DNA of 64,000 nucleotides from JAJRZL01 sp964557855. Lineage in GTDB: Bacteria > Zixibacteria > MSB-5A5 > GN15 > FEB-12. The stretch covers positions 1-64,000 of the forward strand of contig CAZLBP010000009.1 in the NCBI GenBank assembly GCA_964557855.1. The letters are read 5' to 3'. Shown here piece by piece: positions 25,831-35,150 of this stretch; the stretch's first letter is position 1; each line of letters starts with the position of its first letter. The position numbers were made by a program, and so were the translations under genes. The notes under the pieces were generated by a model. The model had not been told where the DNA came from and made no database searches. It saw nothing but the letters and a program-made list of their open reading frames with translations.

Positions 25831-26592
25831 ATGCATCTCTTCTGGAAAATAGTTCTTGTCGGTTCACTCCTTCTGAATATAGTTGCTATCTGGGGCTTCT
25901 TCCATTACGTCCGGTATGGCGGCTCACCACTCGGAGAACTCAAACGAATGCTGACAGGAAGCAACACGCATCAACCGACGGGACTCCCGTATGCCGAAGA
26001 AAACGAGAAGATACGGAATCTCGTGAACAGGGGTCACGTGGACTCCAGCGCCGTCGTCTTCCTGGGAGCCTCGATCAGCCGACGCTGGAACCTCGAAGAA
26101 GCGTTCCCGAAAGCGCACATGATCAACCGTGGTGTGGGCGGCCAACTGGTGCCCGACATGCTGACCCGCTTCCATCGGGATGTCATCGAACTACAGCCCA
26201 GAGCCGTGGTAATCAAGTTTTGCTCTATTAACATCAGACCTCACATGCCCCTGAAGATACTCGAAGACGGAATGACCATGATGACTCAGCTGGCCCGGGC
26301 TAACGATATTCGACCAATTGTTTCCACGATCATCCCCGCCGCCAAGGCTGAGGCACATATTGGTGATTTCAGTGTGGTCGACAGCCTGCGGAAGTTCAAT
26401 TACTGGGTGAGACAATACGCTGACGAAGAGGGTCTTCTGCTGATTGACTTTGCCGGCGCCATCGAAACCGAGGACGGCTTCCTGCCGCGGGACTGCGCCA
26501 CCGATCCCGTTCATGTCAATGACAAAGGGTACCGCATTCTGGCGGAGGCGGGCAGACCGGTTATCTACAAGGCGATAGGCGTTGATCAGTAG
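25831..26592 (+). CDS. Membrane-anchored SGNH/GDSL-type hydrolase
   Basis: A 253-residue protein. One transmembrane helix lies at about 4-24, with the domain outside. The SGNH block I is VVFLGASISRRW (nucleophile Ser81), block II is INRGVGG, and the acid-base pair is Asp225/His228 in DPVHVNDKGY. It would remove or transfer ester-linked acyl groups on an extracytoplasmic glycan. It lies between the hexapeptide acyltransferase and a GNAT-type protein, consistent with an acylation/deacylation unit. A clear paralogue with altered site residues is at 36327-37145. Confidence 0.85.
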   Translation: MHLFWKIVLVGSLLLNIVAIWGFFHYVRYGGSPLGELKRMLTGSNTHQPTGLPYAEENEKIRNLVNRGHVDSSAVVFLGASISRRWNLEEAFPKAHMINRGVGGQLVPDMLTRFHRDVIELQPRAVVIKFCSINIRPHMPLKILEDGMTMMTQLARANDIRPIVSTIIPAAKAEAHIGDFSVVDSLRKFNYWVRQYADEEGLLLIDFAGAIETEDGFLPRDCATDPVHVNDKGYRILAEAGRPVIYKAIGVDQ

Positions 26593-26617
26593 CGCTGTCA
26601 TGTCCGGGAGCTGATGA

Positions 26618-27304
26618 TTGAAGTTCGTTCGCTTTGTCAAAACTGTTTTGGGGTACCTGTCGCGGGGCGAATTCTCCCGAGCCCTGCTGCACGTGGCTTT
26701 TGCCACTCCCAAGTCGCTGTTTCGCTATAACCAGGCCAGGATTCTCAGGGCCGATTCGATTGGTCCTTCGGAGAGCACTGACTCCATAGTGAGCGTGAAA
26801 ACCGTGGGCTATGCCGATATTCCTGCGATCACCGATATAAACGGTATGACTCATGGAGCCGTGAAACGATGGTTTGACAATGGCGCTGAATGCTATGCGG
26901 CTTTCGTAGAAGGCGAAGGCATGAGAGCCGTCACCTGGGTGGCATCGGGGCGATGCTATATAAGGGGCGTTGGGTTCGAATACGATTTCGGTCCGAACGG
27001 CAAATATCTTTTCGGTGTCTATACGCACCCGCAAGCCAGAGGCAGAGGTCTCTTTCGCGTATTGCAGTCAGCTATTTATGAGGACGGCCAACGGCAGGGC
27101 GGGACGTTTTTACATGCCCTCGTAGAGTTCACGAACGAAAAAAGCTATGCGGTTCATCAAAAAGCAGGCTATCGAGATTTCATTGCGCTGATTCACTTAA
27201 GAATGCTCTTCCTGACCATCAGTTATTATCGGAACCTGGAGACTAACAAACGTCATTTCAAACTGTTCCTGAAAGAGCCGGAAGGCCGGATTGTTATCAT
27301 CTAG
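26618..27304 (+). CDS. GNAT-type N-acyltransferase
   Basis: A 228-residue cytoplasmic protein. The GNAT fold is visible at about 55-190, with the acetyl-CoA loop region around FGVYTHPQARGRGLFRVL and the later strand FTNEKSYAVHQKAGYRDF. The start is TTG with GGGAG about 8 bases upstream. No in-frame ATG lies near enough. It likely acylates an amino sugar or amino acid substituent in the polysaccharide pathway, by context. The N-terminal 50 residues are basic and of unknown role. Confidence 0.82.
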   Translation: MKFVRFVKTVLGYLSRGEFSRALLHVAFATPKSLFRYNQARILRADSIGPSESTDSIVSVKTVGYADIPAITDINGMTHGAVKRWFDNGAECYAAFVEGEGMRAVTWVASGRCYIRGVGFEYDFGPNGKYLFGVYTHPQARGRGLFRVLQSAIYEDGQRQGGTFLHALVEFTNEKSYAVHQKAGYRDFIALIHLRMLFLTISYYRNLETNKRHFKLFLKEPEGRIVII

Positions 27305-27328
27305 TATTGTTATAGCACCGGGAACGCC

Positions 27329-28840
27329 ATGGTAAATCCCCGAGAAGTCCTTTTCAGGAATATCGCTTCGAATTGGGGGCTGATGGTTCTTTCGGCGGTA
27401 GTCGCTTTCTTCCTGAACCCGTTTCTGGTGCATCGACTCGGCACCGATCGGTACGGTATCTGGTCGCTCGTCTGGTCGGCCATTGCGTATACGGCATTCC
27501 TTGATGCCGGTCTGAAACAGAGTCTGGCGAGGTTCATTCCCAAACACTATGCTACCGGGGATTATCCTAAACTCAACGAAGTCATCAATTCGAGCCAGTT
27601 CATCTATAACATCACCGGCACGCTGGTTGTCATTGCCGGCTTGATCATATCTCTGCTGGCTCCTGCCATATTCAATGTCAAACCGGAGCTCCACAGGACC
27701 ATGCAGATCGTCTTCGTCCTCATCGGGCTCACCCAGGCACTCCGATTCTACTTCATGACCGGCACTGCCCTGGGTCCGTTTCACCGCTATGATATGGCTA
27801 ACGCCGTCGAAGTCGTCGTGCTGCTGGTAAACACCTTCTTGATCGTCTACTTCATTTACGCCGGTTATGGATTGGTCGCTCTCGGAGTCATCACGCTGGC
27901 AGTTACGGCCGGGAACTTTCTCGTTCGCCGCTTAATTCAGCAGAAACTGGTCCCGCAAATCACTTTCAGTTTTGATTACATGAATAAGGAACGCATTCGC
28001 GAGTTGCTTGGGTACGGGGTTATCAGTTTCTTCATCGTAGTGGCCTGGATGGTGATCTTTAATTCCGGCAATGTGATAATTGGTATCTTCCTGACTACTA
28101 CCGACGTTACCTATTACAGCATTGCCGCCATGATTATCAACTACTTCCGAACCATCGTTAACGCCATCGGCGTTCCGCTCGTACCCGCTATCAGCCATCT
28201 CGACACCACGAGCGGCATGGACGAAATCAGCCGTCTGTATCGGAAGCTCACCAGATATTTGTATTATCTCTGTACCGGCATTTGTGTGGCGGTCTTTTTT
28301 TTCGGACATGATTTCATCTCTTTGTGGATGGGACCCGGATTCGAAACAACCTCGAACGTGCTGTATATCCTGATCCTCCCGGCCTGTATCTATTTGCCCC
28401 AGATAATGGCCAACTCGGTGCTTCTGGGTATTTCCAAACATAAAGCATTGTTTTACGTATTGGCCGGCGAAGCACTTGGGAATATTCTCTTGAGCGTAAT
28501 ACTGGTTCAATACCTGGGCGTCTATGGGGTGGCGCTCGGCCTCATTATTCCTCAGTTCATAATCTATACGTTTATATTCCCACTGGTCTTCCACCGAATC
28601 ATCGGAAGCGGGGTCCGGACGTTCTACGCCCGTGCCGTGCGCATGATTCTGTTTAGCGGTATCTGTACCGTACCGATCAGTTTCCTGTTGTACCGCTATG
28701 TGGATTTGGACACCTGGGGCGGGTTTCTAATCAAAGGATCAGTGTGGGCGCTTTTTCTGGGCATCGGCTTCTGGTGGAAAATACTCGATCAGGACACCAA
28801 ACTGCGCCTCAAAGCCAAAATTCCCGGCCTGAACCAGTAG
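27329..28840 (+). CDS. Polysaccharide flippase (Wzx/MOP family)
   Basis: A 503-residue membrane protein with about 12-14 hydrophobic helices and the family opening (MVLSAVVAFFLNPFLVHRLG, then GIWSLVWSAIAYTAFLDAGL). This is typical of the multidrug/oligosaccharidyl-lipid/polysaccharide exporters. It would turn the undecaprenyl-linked repeat unit from the inner to the outer leaflet of the cytoplasmic membrane. It is followed by the polymerase/ligase gene, the usual order in Wzx/Wzy-type loci. Confidence 0.92.
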   Translation: MVNPREVLFRNIASNWGLMVLSAVVAFFLNPFLVHRLGTDRYGIWSLVWSAIAYTAFLDAGLKQSLARFIPKHYATGDYPKLNEVINSSQFIYNITGTLVVIAGLIISLLAPAIFNVKPELHRTMQIVFVLIGLTQALRFYFMTGTALGPFHRYDMANAVEVVVLLVNTFLIVYFIYAGYGLVALGVITLAVTAGNFLVRRLIQQKLVPQITFSFDYMNKERIRELLGYGVISFFIVVAWMVIFNSGNVIIGIFLTTTDVTYYSIAAMIINYFRTIVNAIGVPLVPAISHLDTTSGMDEISRLYRKLTRYLYYLCTGICVAVFFFGHDFISLWMGPGFETTSNVLYILILPACIYLPQIMANSVLLGISKHKALFYVLAGEALGNILLSVILVQYLGVYGVALGLIIPQFIIYTFIFPLVFHRIIGSGVRTFYARAVRMILFSGICTVPISFLLYRYVDLDTWGGFLIKGSVWALFLGIGFWWKILDQDTKLRLKAKIPGLNQ

Positions 28841-28978
28841 TCGGCCGAGAAGTATACTGGATATATGCAGCTGCCGGAAAATGACCATGATAAACAAGTT
28901 GGCTCCACTATACGGATGCCATATCTTCCGATAGAGACAGTGAACCCGTCCCCAAAAGCAAAGGACGCCGGATAACAC

Positions 28979-30355
28979 GTGGACGCTACCAGTAAACGAT
29001 ACATACGCAACGAACACCTGACCTGGGCGCTGTTGGTGTTGGCCAGCGCGGCTACAGGCATTTCAGCCTTCCTTGTCAATCCCTGGCTGATCGGCCTGGC
29101 CGTGCTGGGCATTGTCAATATCATACTCATGGCCAAGTACCCGAGCTGGGGACTGGTCGTATACCTGGTGGTTTTCCTGCTCCGACCCGGTGAGATGTAC
29201 CATTCGCTCGCCCCGCTGCGCATCGAGCTCCTCTGCGGTGTGTTCGTGATTGTCTCCATCATACTGCACCAGATGATCATCAAGCGCACGGTCGCCATCC
29301 CCAAAGACAGAATAACACTAGCGATATTCGCCATTCTGGTCACCATGGGCTTGTCGGTTCTCAGCTCCTATGATATGCGTCTGACGTACGAGCAATGTAT
29401 CATCTTTCTTAAACTCATCATATTCCATTTTATCATCATTTCCGTATTGACCTCCCGCTCTCGATTCGTTCTGTTTAATGTAGTTTTCATTATCATGATT
29501 GGCTACCTGGCTCTGGACTCCTTCCGGCTGTATATGTCCGGCGGTTTTGTTCACACGATGAACGTGGACCGTCTCACCGGGAGTACATCGGCCGCCGAAG
29601 ACCCCAACGCTCTCGGCGCCACCCTCGTGACCGCCATTCCGATAGTCATTGCCACGGGATTGTACTTCCGCCATATACTTCTCCGGCTGGCGATGTTCGG
29701 GCTGTCCGGCGGCATCGTCGTGCTGATGGCCCTGACGGCATCACGGAGCGCCTTGATCTCCTTTCTGGCCATCTGCTTTGCCGCCCTGGCCTTCACGCGA
29801 AGAAAAGCCCTCAACTTCATTCTCCTGTGCTTCTTCCTGATCGGTGGCTGGTTTATGCTGCCGGAACAGTACCAGCAACGGTACGCTAAATTTACCGAGG
29901 TAACCGAGGACATCAACGAAGTCTCTTCCGGCCGCTGGGAGATCTGGCAGGCCGGGCTGAATATGTTCATCGAGCGACCGATCCTTGGCGTCGGCGCCGG
30001 CGCTTATGCTCCGGCCTATTTCTCCGGCAGTTTCGGTCACCCCCGCTGGATGCAGTCCCACAGCCTCTATATCGAGTTGCTGGCCACCATGGGCATGATC
30101 GGATTCGGCATCTTTGCCGTCTTCATAGGCTTGTTTCTCAAACGTCTGTATTGGCTGGCCGGACTCAAACTTCCCGACTCCATGAACTGGGTGCGGATTT
30201 ACAGCAAAGCCTTCATTATCGTCGTCATAGGCTTGCTGATTTCCGGCCTGTTCGGTCATAACCTGTACCGCTACACCTGGTATATGGTAGCCGGACTCAC
30301 GGTCTGCCTGACGGCCATCATCCGCACCACCGATCCCGAAACCGAGCCGCAATGA
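28979..30355 (+). CDS. O-antigen polymerase/ligase family membrane protein
   Basis: A 458-residue membrane protein with about 10-12 helices. A large extracytoplasmic loop precedes the signature region GRWEIWQAGLNMFIERPILGVG and QSHSLYIELLATMGMIG, as in the Wzy/WaaL family. It would polymerise repeat units or ligate the polymer in the periplasm; the two activities cannot be told apart by sequence. The start is a GTG at 28979, with only a weak ribosome-binding site. Its stop overlaps the next start (ATGA). Confidence 0.88.
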   Translation: MDATSKRYIRNEHLTWALLVLASAATGISAFLVNPWLIGLAVLGIVNIILMAKYPSWGLVVYLVVFLLRPGEMYHSLAPLRIELLCGVFVIVSIILHQMIIKRTVAIPKDRITLAIFAILVTMGLSVLSSYDMRLTYEQCIIFLKLIIFHFIIISVLTSRSRFVLFNVVFIIMIGYLALDSFRLYMSGGFVHTMNVDRLTGSTSAAEDPNALGATLVTAIPIVIATGLYFRHILLRLAMFGLSGGIVVLMALTASRSALISFLAICFAALAFTRRKALNFILLCFFLIGGWFMLPEQYQQRYAKFTEVTEDINEVSSGRWEIWQAGLNMFIERPILGVGAGAYAPAYFSGSFGHPRWMQSHSLYIELLATMGMIGFGIFAVFIGLFLKRLYWLAGLKLPDSMNWVRIYSKAFIIVVIGLLISGLFGHNLYRYTWYMVAGLTVCLTAIIRTTDPETEPQ

Positions 30356-31710
30356 TGGACATTGTTACCTGGTTATCACGACACCTCTTCGTCCCGCTCT
30401 ATAATCGGCGATTCGGCGTTCGGAACGACGCTCTCAAACGACAGCTGATGAAGAGCCAGTATTACTCTCAGGATCGATTGCTGGAGCAACAGTGGCGGGA
30501 TGTGCGGTCCCTGCTGACCTATACCTATGAACACAACCCCTGGTACCGAAAGCGATTTCAATCAGTCGGGGCCCGACCGGAGGATATCAAAGACGCCGGT
30601 CACGTCGCTTCATTGCCGTTGCTCACGAAAGACGATATTCGAAGCGAAGGTGAATCCATGTTCACGGAGGGATTCAGCAAAGACAATATGATCTATAAAC
30701 GGACGGGCGGCTCGACCGGGGTGCCGGTGCGGGTCTACTGGGACCGGGCGGCAACCAATTTCAAGAACGCCGTCACGTTTCGGCACGATGGCTGGGCCGG
30801 TTACCGACCGGGCGACAGAAGAGCCGCTCTGTGGGGAGACACCGCCAGGCAATTCAGCTTCAAGGAACGACTGTACAAGCTCCTTTGCGAACGGACTCTG
30901 TATCTCGACACGCTCAACATGGATGAGGAAAAGATATCATCGTTCTTGCGGAACGTGCGATCATTTCGTCCCCGGACCCTGATCGGTCACGCTCATTCCC
31001 TGTACTTCCTGGCCGCCTACATTCAGGAACAAGACCGTGACGGCATTCACTTCGACGGTATAATCTCCACCGCCGAAACGCTGATCCCGTCCGAACGACA
31101 AACCATCGAAGATGTATTCGGCAATGTGGTTTTCAACCGCTATGGTTGTGAGGAAGTCTCTTTGATTGCGTCGGAATGTGAGCACCGACAGGGACTGCAT
31201 ATACCGATCGAGGGATTGTATGTTGAAGTTTTGGATGGCGACGAATCCAAACCCGGCCGGCTGGTCGTTACGGATCTGGTGAATCGAGGCTTTCCGTTAA
31301 TTCGGTATGATATCGGTGATATGGCCACGACTCAGAGCGGCTCCTGTCCCTGCGGACGCGGTCTGCCGCGGCTGGGCCGGATATGCGGACGCACTTCGGA
31401 AATGCTCTACACCACCAAAGGAAAGCCGATTTCGGGCATCTCGATTCTCGACACCTTTATGATCCACATTCCCGGACTCAAGCAGGTTCAGATCATTCAG
31501 GAAGAATTGAATCATGTCTTGCTCAATATCGTACGGGGTGCCGACTTTTGTGAATCTTCAATCTCGGCGCTCGAACAGGTCATATCTGATGTATTTGGGC
31601 CGGGCATGACATACCAGATAACATATGTCGATACCATACCCACGACTCCTCGGGGCAAATACCAGTTCACTATCTGCCGAGTCAACAAAACGGACGCGAA
31701 CCAGTTATGA
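30352..31710 (+). CDS. CapK/phenylacetate-CoA-ligase-like adenylate-forming enzyme
   Basis: A 452-residue cytoplasmic enzyme of the adenylating superfamily. The P-loop-like motif YKRTGGSTGVPVRVYWD is near residue 120. Later motifs are NRYGCEEVSLIASEC (adenine and acid region) and LVVTDLVNRGFPLIRYDIGD, and the C-terminal subdomain begins near GRTSEML. The group activates a carboxylic acid as the acyl-AMP and passes it to a thiol. In this cluster the acyl carrier protein at 22662 is a plausible acceptor, which is inference. The start overlaps the polymerase stop and its own stop overlaps the next gene, so it sits in a tight operon. Confidence 0.88.
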   Translation: MMDIVTWLSRHLFVPLYNRRFGVRNDALKRQLMKSQYYSQDRLLEQQWRDVRSLLTYTYEHNPWYRKRFQSVGARPEDIKDAGHVASLPLLTKDDIRSEGESMFTEGFSKDNMIYKRTGGSTGVPVRVYWDRAATNFKNAVTFRHDGWAGYRPGDRRAALWGDTARQFSFKERLYKLLCERTLYLDTLNMDEEKISSFLRNVRSFRPRTLIGHAHSLYFLAAYIQEQDRDGIHFDGIISTAETLIPSERQTIEDVFGNVVFNRYGCEEVSLIASECEHRQGLHIPIEGLYVEVLDGDESKPGRLVVTDLVNRGFPLIRYDIGDMATTQSGSCPCGRGLPRLGRICGRTSEMLYTTKGKPISGISILDTFMIHIPGLKQVQIIQEELNHVLLNIVRGADFCESSISALEQVISDVFGPGMTYQITYVDTIPTTPRGKYQFTICRVNKTDANQL

Positions 31711-32906
31711 AAATACTTATCATAGAAGAAGAATTTCCCTACCCTCTAAATTCGGGCAAACGTCTGCGCACGGTCAATCTCACTAAGGCCCTGTCTAAAC
31801 TCGATGAGGTTACATATTTGGCATACGGAGTTCAGGAAAGTGAGTCTTTCCAGGGAATGAAGAGTATCGGCGTAAACCCGGTAGCCGTCCCGCCCATTGA
31901 TCGTCGGCAGCAGGGACTAAGATTCTACTGGAAACTGCTCGCCAACCTGCTCTCTCCTCTCCCGTATATTGTGACCAGCCATTTCAGCCGAGCTTTTCAG
32001 AACGCCGTTCACGATCAACTGAACAAAACCGATTTTGACGTTGTCATCGCCGAATGGACACCCTACGCCATTTTTATCCGAGAAGTGGTGAGTGCCAGGA
32101 AGATAATCGTAGCTCACAACATCGAGGCCTCCATCTGGCGGCGCTACTACGAAAACGAACGAAACCCCTTCCGCCGCGCCTATATCGCCCTCCAGAGCTC
32201 CAAAGTGACTCATTTCGAACGCCAGGCTTTTACCTGGGTGGACGGCGCCACCGCCGTCAGCCGGGCGGAGGCGGACGTCATTCGGGGTTTCAACGTGCCT
32301 TACGATGTCGCCGTTATTGACAACGGTGTTGACCTGTCCTACTTCCGTCCCGGCCAGGCCGTCCCGCGACCCCACAGTCTCGTCTTCACCGGCGCCATGG
32401 ACTGGCGCCCAAACCAGGATGCTGTACTCTACTTTGTGCAACGGGTTCTGCCGCTGATCAGGAAGCAGATTTCCGATGTTACTTTTGTCATTGTCGGTCG
32501 CCAGCCGCCGGAACGCGTCCGGGCGCTGGCCGGGGCTCGGGGAGTGACGGTCACCGGCACGGTCGAGGACGTTCGCCCCTACATAGATCAGGCCGCACTC
32601 TACGTCGTACCCTTACGCATCGGCGGCGGGTCGCGGCTGAAGATACTCGAAGCTATGGCGATGCAAAAGCCGGTCATATCCACCTCGATCGGGGCCGAAG
32701 GGTTGCGAGTCAGCGACAAGGAAAACATCCTGTTGTACGAAGACGCGCCGACGTTTGCCGAAGGTGTCATCCGCCTGCTGCAAGACGAAGAGGAACAGCG
32801 TCGCCTCGCCGCAGCCGGACGTGCCTTGGTCGAACGCGAATACGGTTGGGAGCAACTGGGACGTCGACTGCACGACTATCTTTCCCGGATCACAAGTAAA
32901 CCATGA
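31707..32906 (+). CDS. Glycosyltransferase family 4
   Basis: A 399-residue GT-B enzyme. The N-terminal domain opens KILIIEEEFPYPLNSGKRLR. The linker line VAVIDNGVDLSYFRP and the donor-site segment GGGSRLKILEAMAMQKPVIS, with the paired acidic residues, are GT4 hallmarks. It would add a sugar to the lipid-linked intermediate on the cytoplasmic side. The sugar cannot be read from sequence. ATGA overlaps connect it with both neighbours. It resembles the exosortase-associated subgroup (Gtf1/PEP-CTERM type) in its opening, with low certainty. Confidence 0.9.
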   Translation: MKILIIEEEFPYPLNSGKRLRTVNLTKALSKLDEVTYLAYGVQESESFQGMKSIGVNPVAVPPIDRRQQGLRFYWKLLANLLSPLPYIVTSHFSRAFQNAVHDQLNKTDFDVVIAEWTPYAIFIREVVSARKIIVAHNIEASIWRRYYENERNPFRRAYIALQSSKVTHFERQAFTWVDGATAVSRAEADVIRGFNVPYDVAVIDNGVDLSYFRPGQAVPRPHSLVFTGAMDWRPNQDAVLYFVQRVLPLIRKQISDVTFVIVGRQPPERVRALAGARGVTVTGTVEDVRPYIDQAALYVVPLRIGGGSRLKILEAMAMQKPVISTSIGAEGLRVSDKENILLYEDAPTFAEGVIRLLQDEEEQRRLAAAGRALVEREYGWEQLGRRLHDYLSRITSKP

Positions 32907-34009
32907 ATATCCTGCACCTGCGCGCCTCCAATTTCTATGGTGGCCCGGAACGTCAACTGCACATACACGCCCGCCTGGCGCTGAAGTCCGATTTCTCCAT
33001 AACGGTTGGCTCGTTCCTTGAAGCCGGACAGGAGCCGGAGTACCTCCAGACCATCAAGCAAGACGGCATCACGACCATTTGCTTTCCTGTTTCCAGCGCC
33101 TACGACACCACCGCCATCAGCCTGGTGAGAAAGTACATTGTTGATCGGGAGATCGCCGTGTTGTGCACCCATGACTATCGCTCGAGTGTGATCGGCTGGC
33201 TGGCCAAACGGAAAACACCGGCCAAATGGGTCGTTTTCTCGCGGGGCTGGACGCAGGAAAATCCGAAAGTCCGGTTCTATCATCTGCTCGACAAGAGCAT
33301 CATCCGTTGCGCCGATAAAATAGTCGCCGTTTCCGCCCGCCAGGGCGAACGCATTCGACGGCTGATGGTGCCGCAGAGGAAAATCACGGTCGTACACAAC
33401 GCTATTGACGTGAGCCTGTTTTCGGAGGTCGACCCCATTGATCTTCGACGAGAATTCAGCCTGCCGAAGAACAGTATTGTCGCCGTGACCGCCGGGCGGT
33501 TCAGCGCCGAAAAAGGCCAGTTACTGCTTATCGAAGCCGCTGCCGAAGCCTCCCGATATATTGACGAGTTCCACCTGATTATGTACGGTGACGGGCCCGA
33601 TCTTAGCCGCGCGCGTGAACTCGTTAGACGGCTCGGTATGGAACGACAGTTCCTGCTGCCCGGGTACAGCAGCCAGGTCATTGGCGCGCTTAAAGGCGCC
33701 GATTTCCTTATCAATCCCTCCTTTTCGGAGGGGCTCCCGAACGTCGTCCTCGAAGCCATGGCAGTCGGTATCCCGGTTTTGGCGACAGCCGTGGGCGGCA
33801 TCCCCGAGTTGATCGCGCATAAGGAGACGGGTTATCTCGTCCCGGCCGGAAATCGGGCAGCCCTGACCGATGCCATAATCTACTTTTGCGAACACCACCA
33901 GGATATTCGTGGCTTTGCGGAACGGGCGCTCCGGGAAGTGAAGAACCGTTTTACATTCGAACAGCAAAATGAAAAACTCTGTGATTTGTATAGACAGATG
34001 ACGTCGTAA
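32903..34009 (+). CDS. Glycosyltransferase family 4
   Basis: A 368-residue GT-B enzyme, second of four in a row. Its opening is MNILHLRASNFYGGPERQL. VVHNAIDVSLF marks the domain linker and NPSFSEGLPNVVLEAMAVG is the donor-site motif with its E-x7-E pattern. The start overlaps the stop of the preceding transferase by 4 bases. It is presumably the next step in building the repeat unit; donor and linkage are unknown. Confidence 0.92.
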   Translation: MNILHLRASNFYGGPERQLHIHARLALKSDFSITVGSFLEAGQEPEYLQTIKQDGITTICFPVSSAYDTTAISLVRKYIVDREIAVLCTHDYRSSVIGWLAKRKTPAKWVVFSRGWTQENPKVRFYHLLDKSIIRCADKIVAVSARQGERIRRLMVPQRKITVVHNAIDVSLFSEVDPIDLRREFSLPKNSIVAVTAGRFSAEKGQLLLIEAAAEASRYIDEFHLIMYGDGPDLSRARELVRRLGMERQFLLPGYSSQVIGALKGADFLINPSFSEGLPNVVLEAMAVGIPVLATAVGGIPELIAHKETGYLVPAGNRAALTDAIIYFCEHHQDIRGFAERALREVKNRFTFEQQNEKLCDLYRQMTS

Positions 34010-34012
34010 ATC

Positions 34013-35140
34013 ATGATTAACATCGCGTATGTCATAGACACGATCAAAACCCCGGGAGCCGGAACGGAAAAGCAGCTCCTCATGCTCCTGCACGGCCTGG
34101 ACAGAACGGAGTTCACTCCCTTTCTGGTCTGCCTCCATACGTCCGACTGGCTGCAATCACAGCGGTTCCCGTTTGATGTCGAAGTCTACGATGTGCGCCG
34201 TTCGATCAGTATAGGTCATGCGCGCGCCGTGAGTCGCTTTAGAGCCCTTTGCCTGGAAAGGAAAATCGACGTCGTGCAAACGTTCTTCGTCGACGCCAAC
34301 AAGTTCGCGATTGTTGGCACTCACCTGGCCAGGACGGCCACTACCGTCGCCAGTCGACGCAATGTGGGGCACAGCCATTCCCGATTGAATCTGGCGGCTC
34401 TCCGGTTTCTCCGGCGCTGGACCGACCGTTACCTGGCCAACTCGCAGGCCGCCGCCGACAGAACGGTTGAGCTGGAGCATGTTGTCCCTGATAAGATTGA
34501 TATTATCCACAACGGACTCGATCTGGGTCGCTTCCGCGCGATAACACCGGCCATGCGTGCGGAGCAGAGGCGCCAATGGCAGATCGAGGACAACGATATC
34601 GTAGTCGGCATTGTCGCCAATCTGCGCGACGTCAAAAACATCGATTCTCTGATTCGAGTCGCCGCCCGTCTCGTCCCGGAATTCCCGCGCCTGCAGTTCG
34701 TATCCGTGGGCGAAGGCCCTGATCGAACCCGGCTTCAATCGTTGATCGGCTCCCTCAAGCTCGGCGCCAGGTTCCAACTCACCGGCCGGCAATCCGACGT
34801 CGTTCCTTCACTGGCCGGATTCGACATTGCGGTGCTGTGTTCGTCGTTCGAGAGCCTCTCCAATTCCCTCATCGAGTACATGGCCGCCGGTCTGCCGATC
34901 GTGGCCTCAGCCGTCGGCGGCAACATTGAAGCCATCCGCCATGAAGACAATGGACTTGTGTATCCGGTTCGAGAGGACGACATGCTGGAAGCCGGGCTGA
35001 GACGTCTGCTGGGCGACGAAGCTCTCGCCGCTCGATTGGCGTCTCGCGCCAGACAGGACGCCGAGACCAAATACAGCCGGGAAGCGTGTATCGAGAATCA
35101 TCAGATCTACTATGAACAACTAGTCCGAAAGAACCGATAG
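34013..35140 (+). CDS. Glycosyltransferase family 4
   Basis: A 375-residue GT-B enzyme, third of four. Its opening is INIAYVIDTIKTPGAGTEKQ. IIHNGLDLGRF is the linker and SSFESLSNSLIEYMAAGLP the donor-site motif. The gene starts 3 bases after its neighbour's stop. The ribosome-binding site is weak, so translation may depend on coupling. Confidence 0.92.
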   Translation: MINIAYVIDTIKTPGAGTEKQLLMLLHGLDRTEFTPFLVCLHTSDWLQSQRFPFDVEVYDVRRSISIGHARAVSRFRALCLERKIDVVQTFFVDANKFAIVGTHLARTATTVASRRNVGHSHSRLNLAALRFLRRWTDRYLANSQAAADRTVELEHVVPDKIDIIHNGLDLGRFRAITPAMRAEQRRQWQIEDNDIVVGIVANLRDVKNIDSLIRVAARLVPEFPRLQFVSVGEGPDRTRLQSLIGSLKLGARFQLTGRQSDVVPSLAGFDIAVLCSSFESLSNSLIEYMAAGLPIVASAVGGNIEAIRHEDNGLVYPVREDDMLEAGLRRLLGDEALAARLASRARQDAETKYSREACIENHQIYYEQLVRKNR

Positions 35141-35150
35141 CAGTACTGAG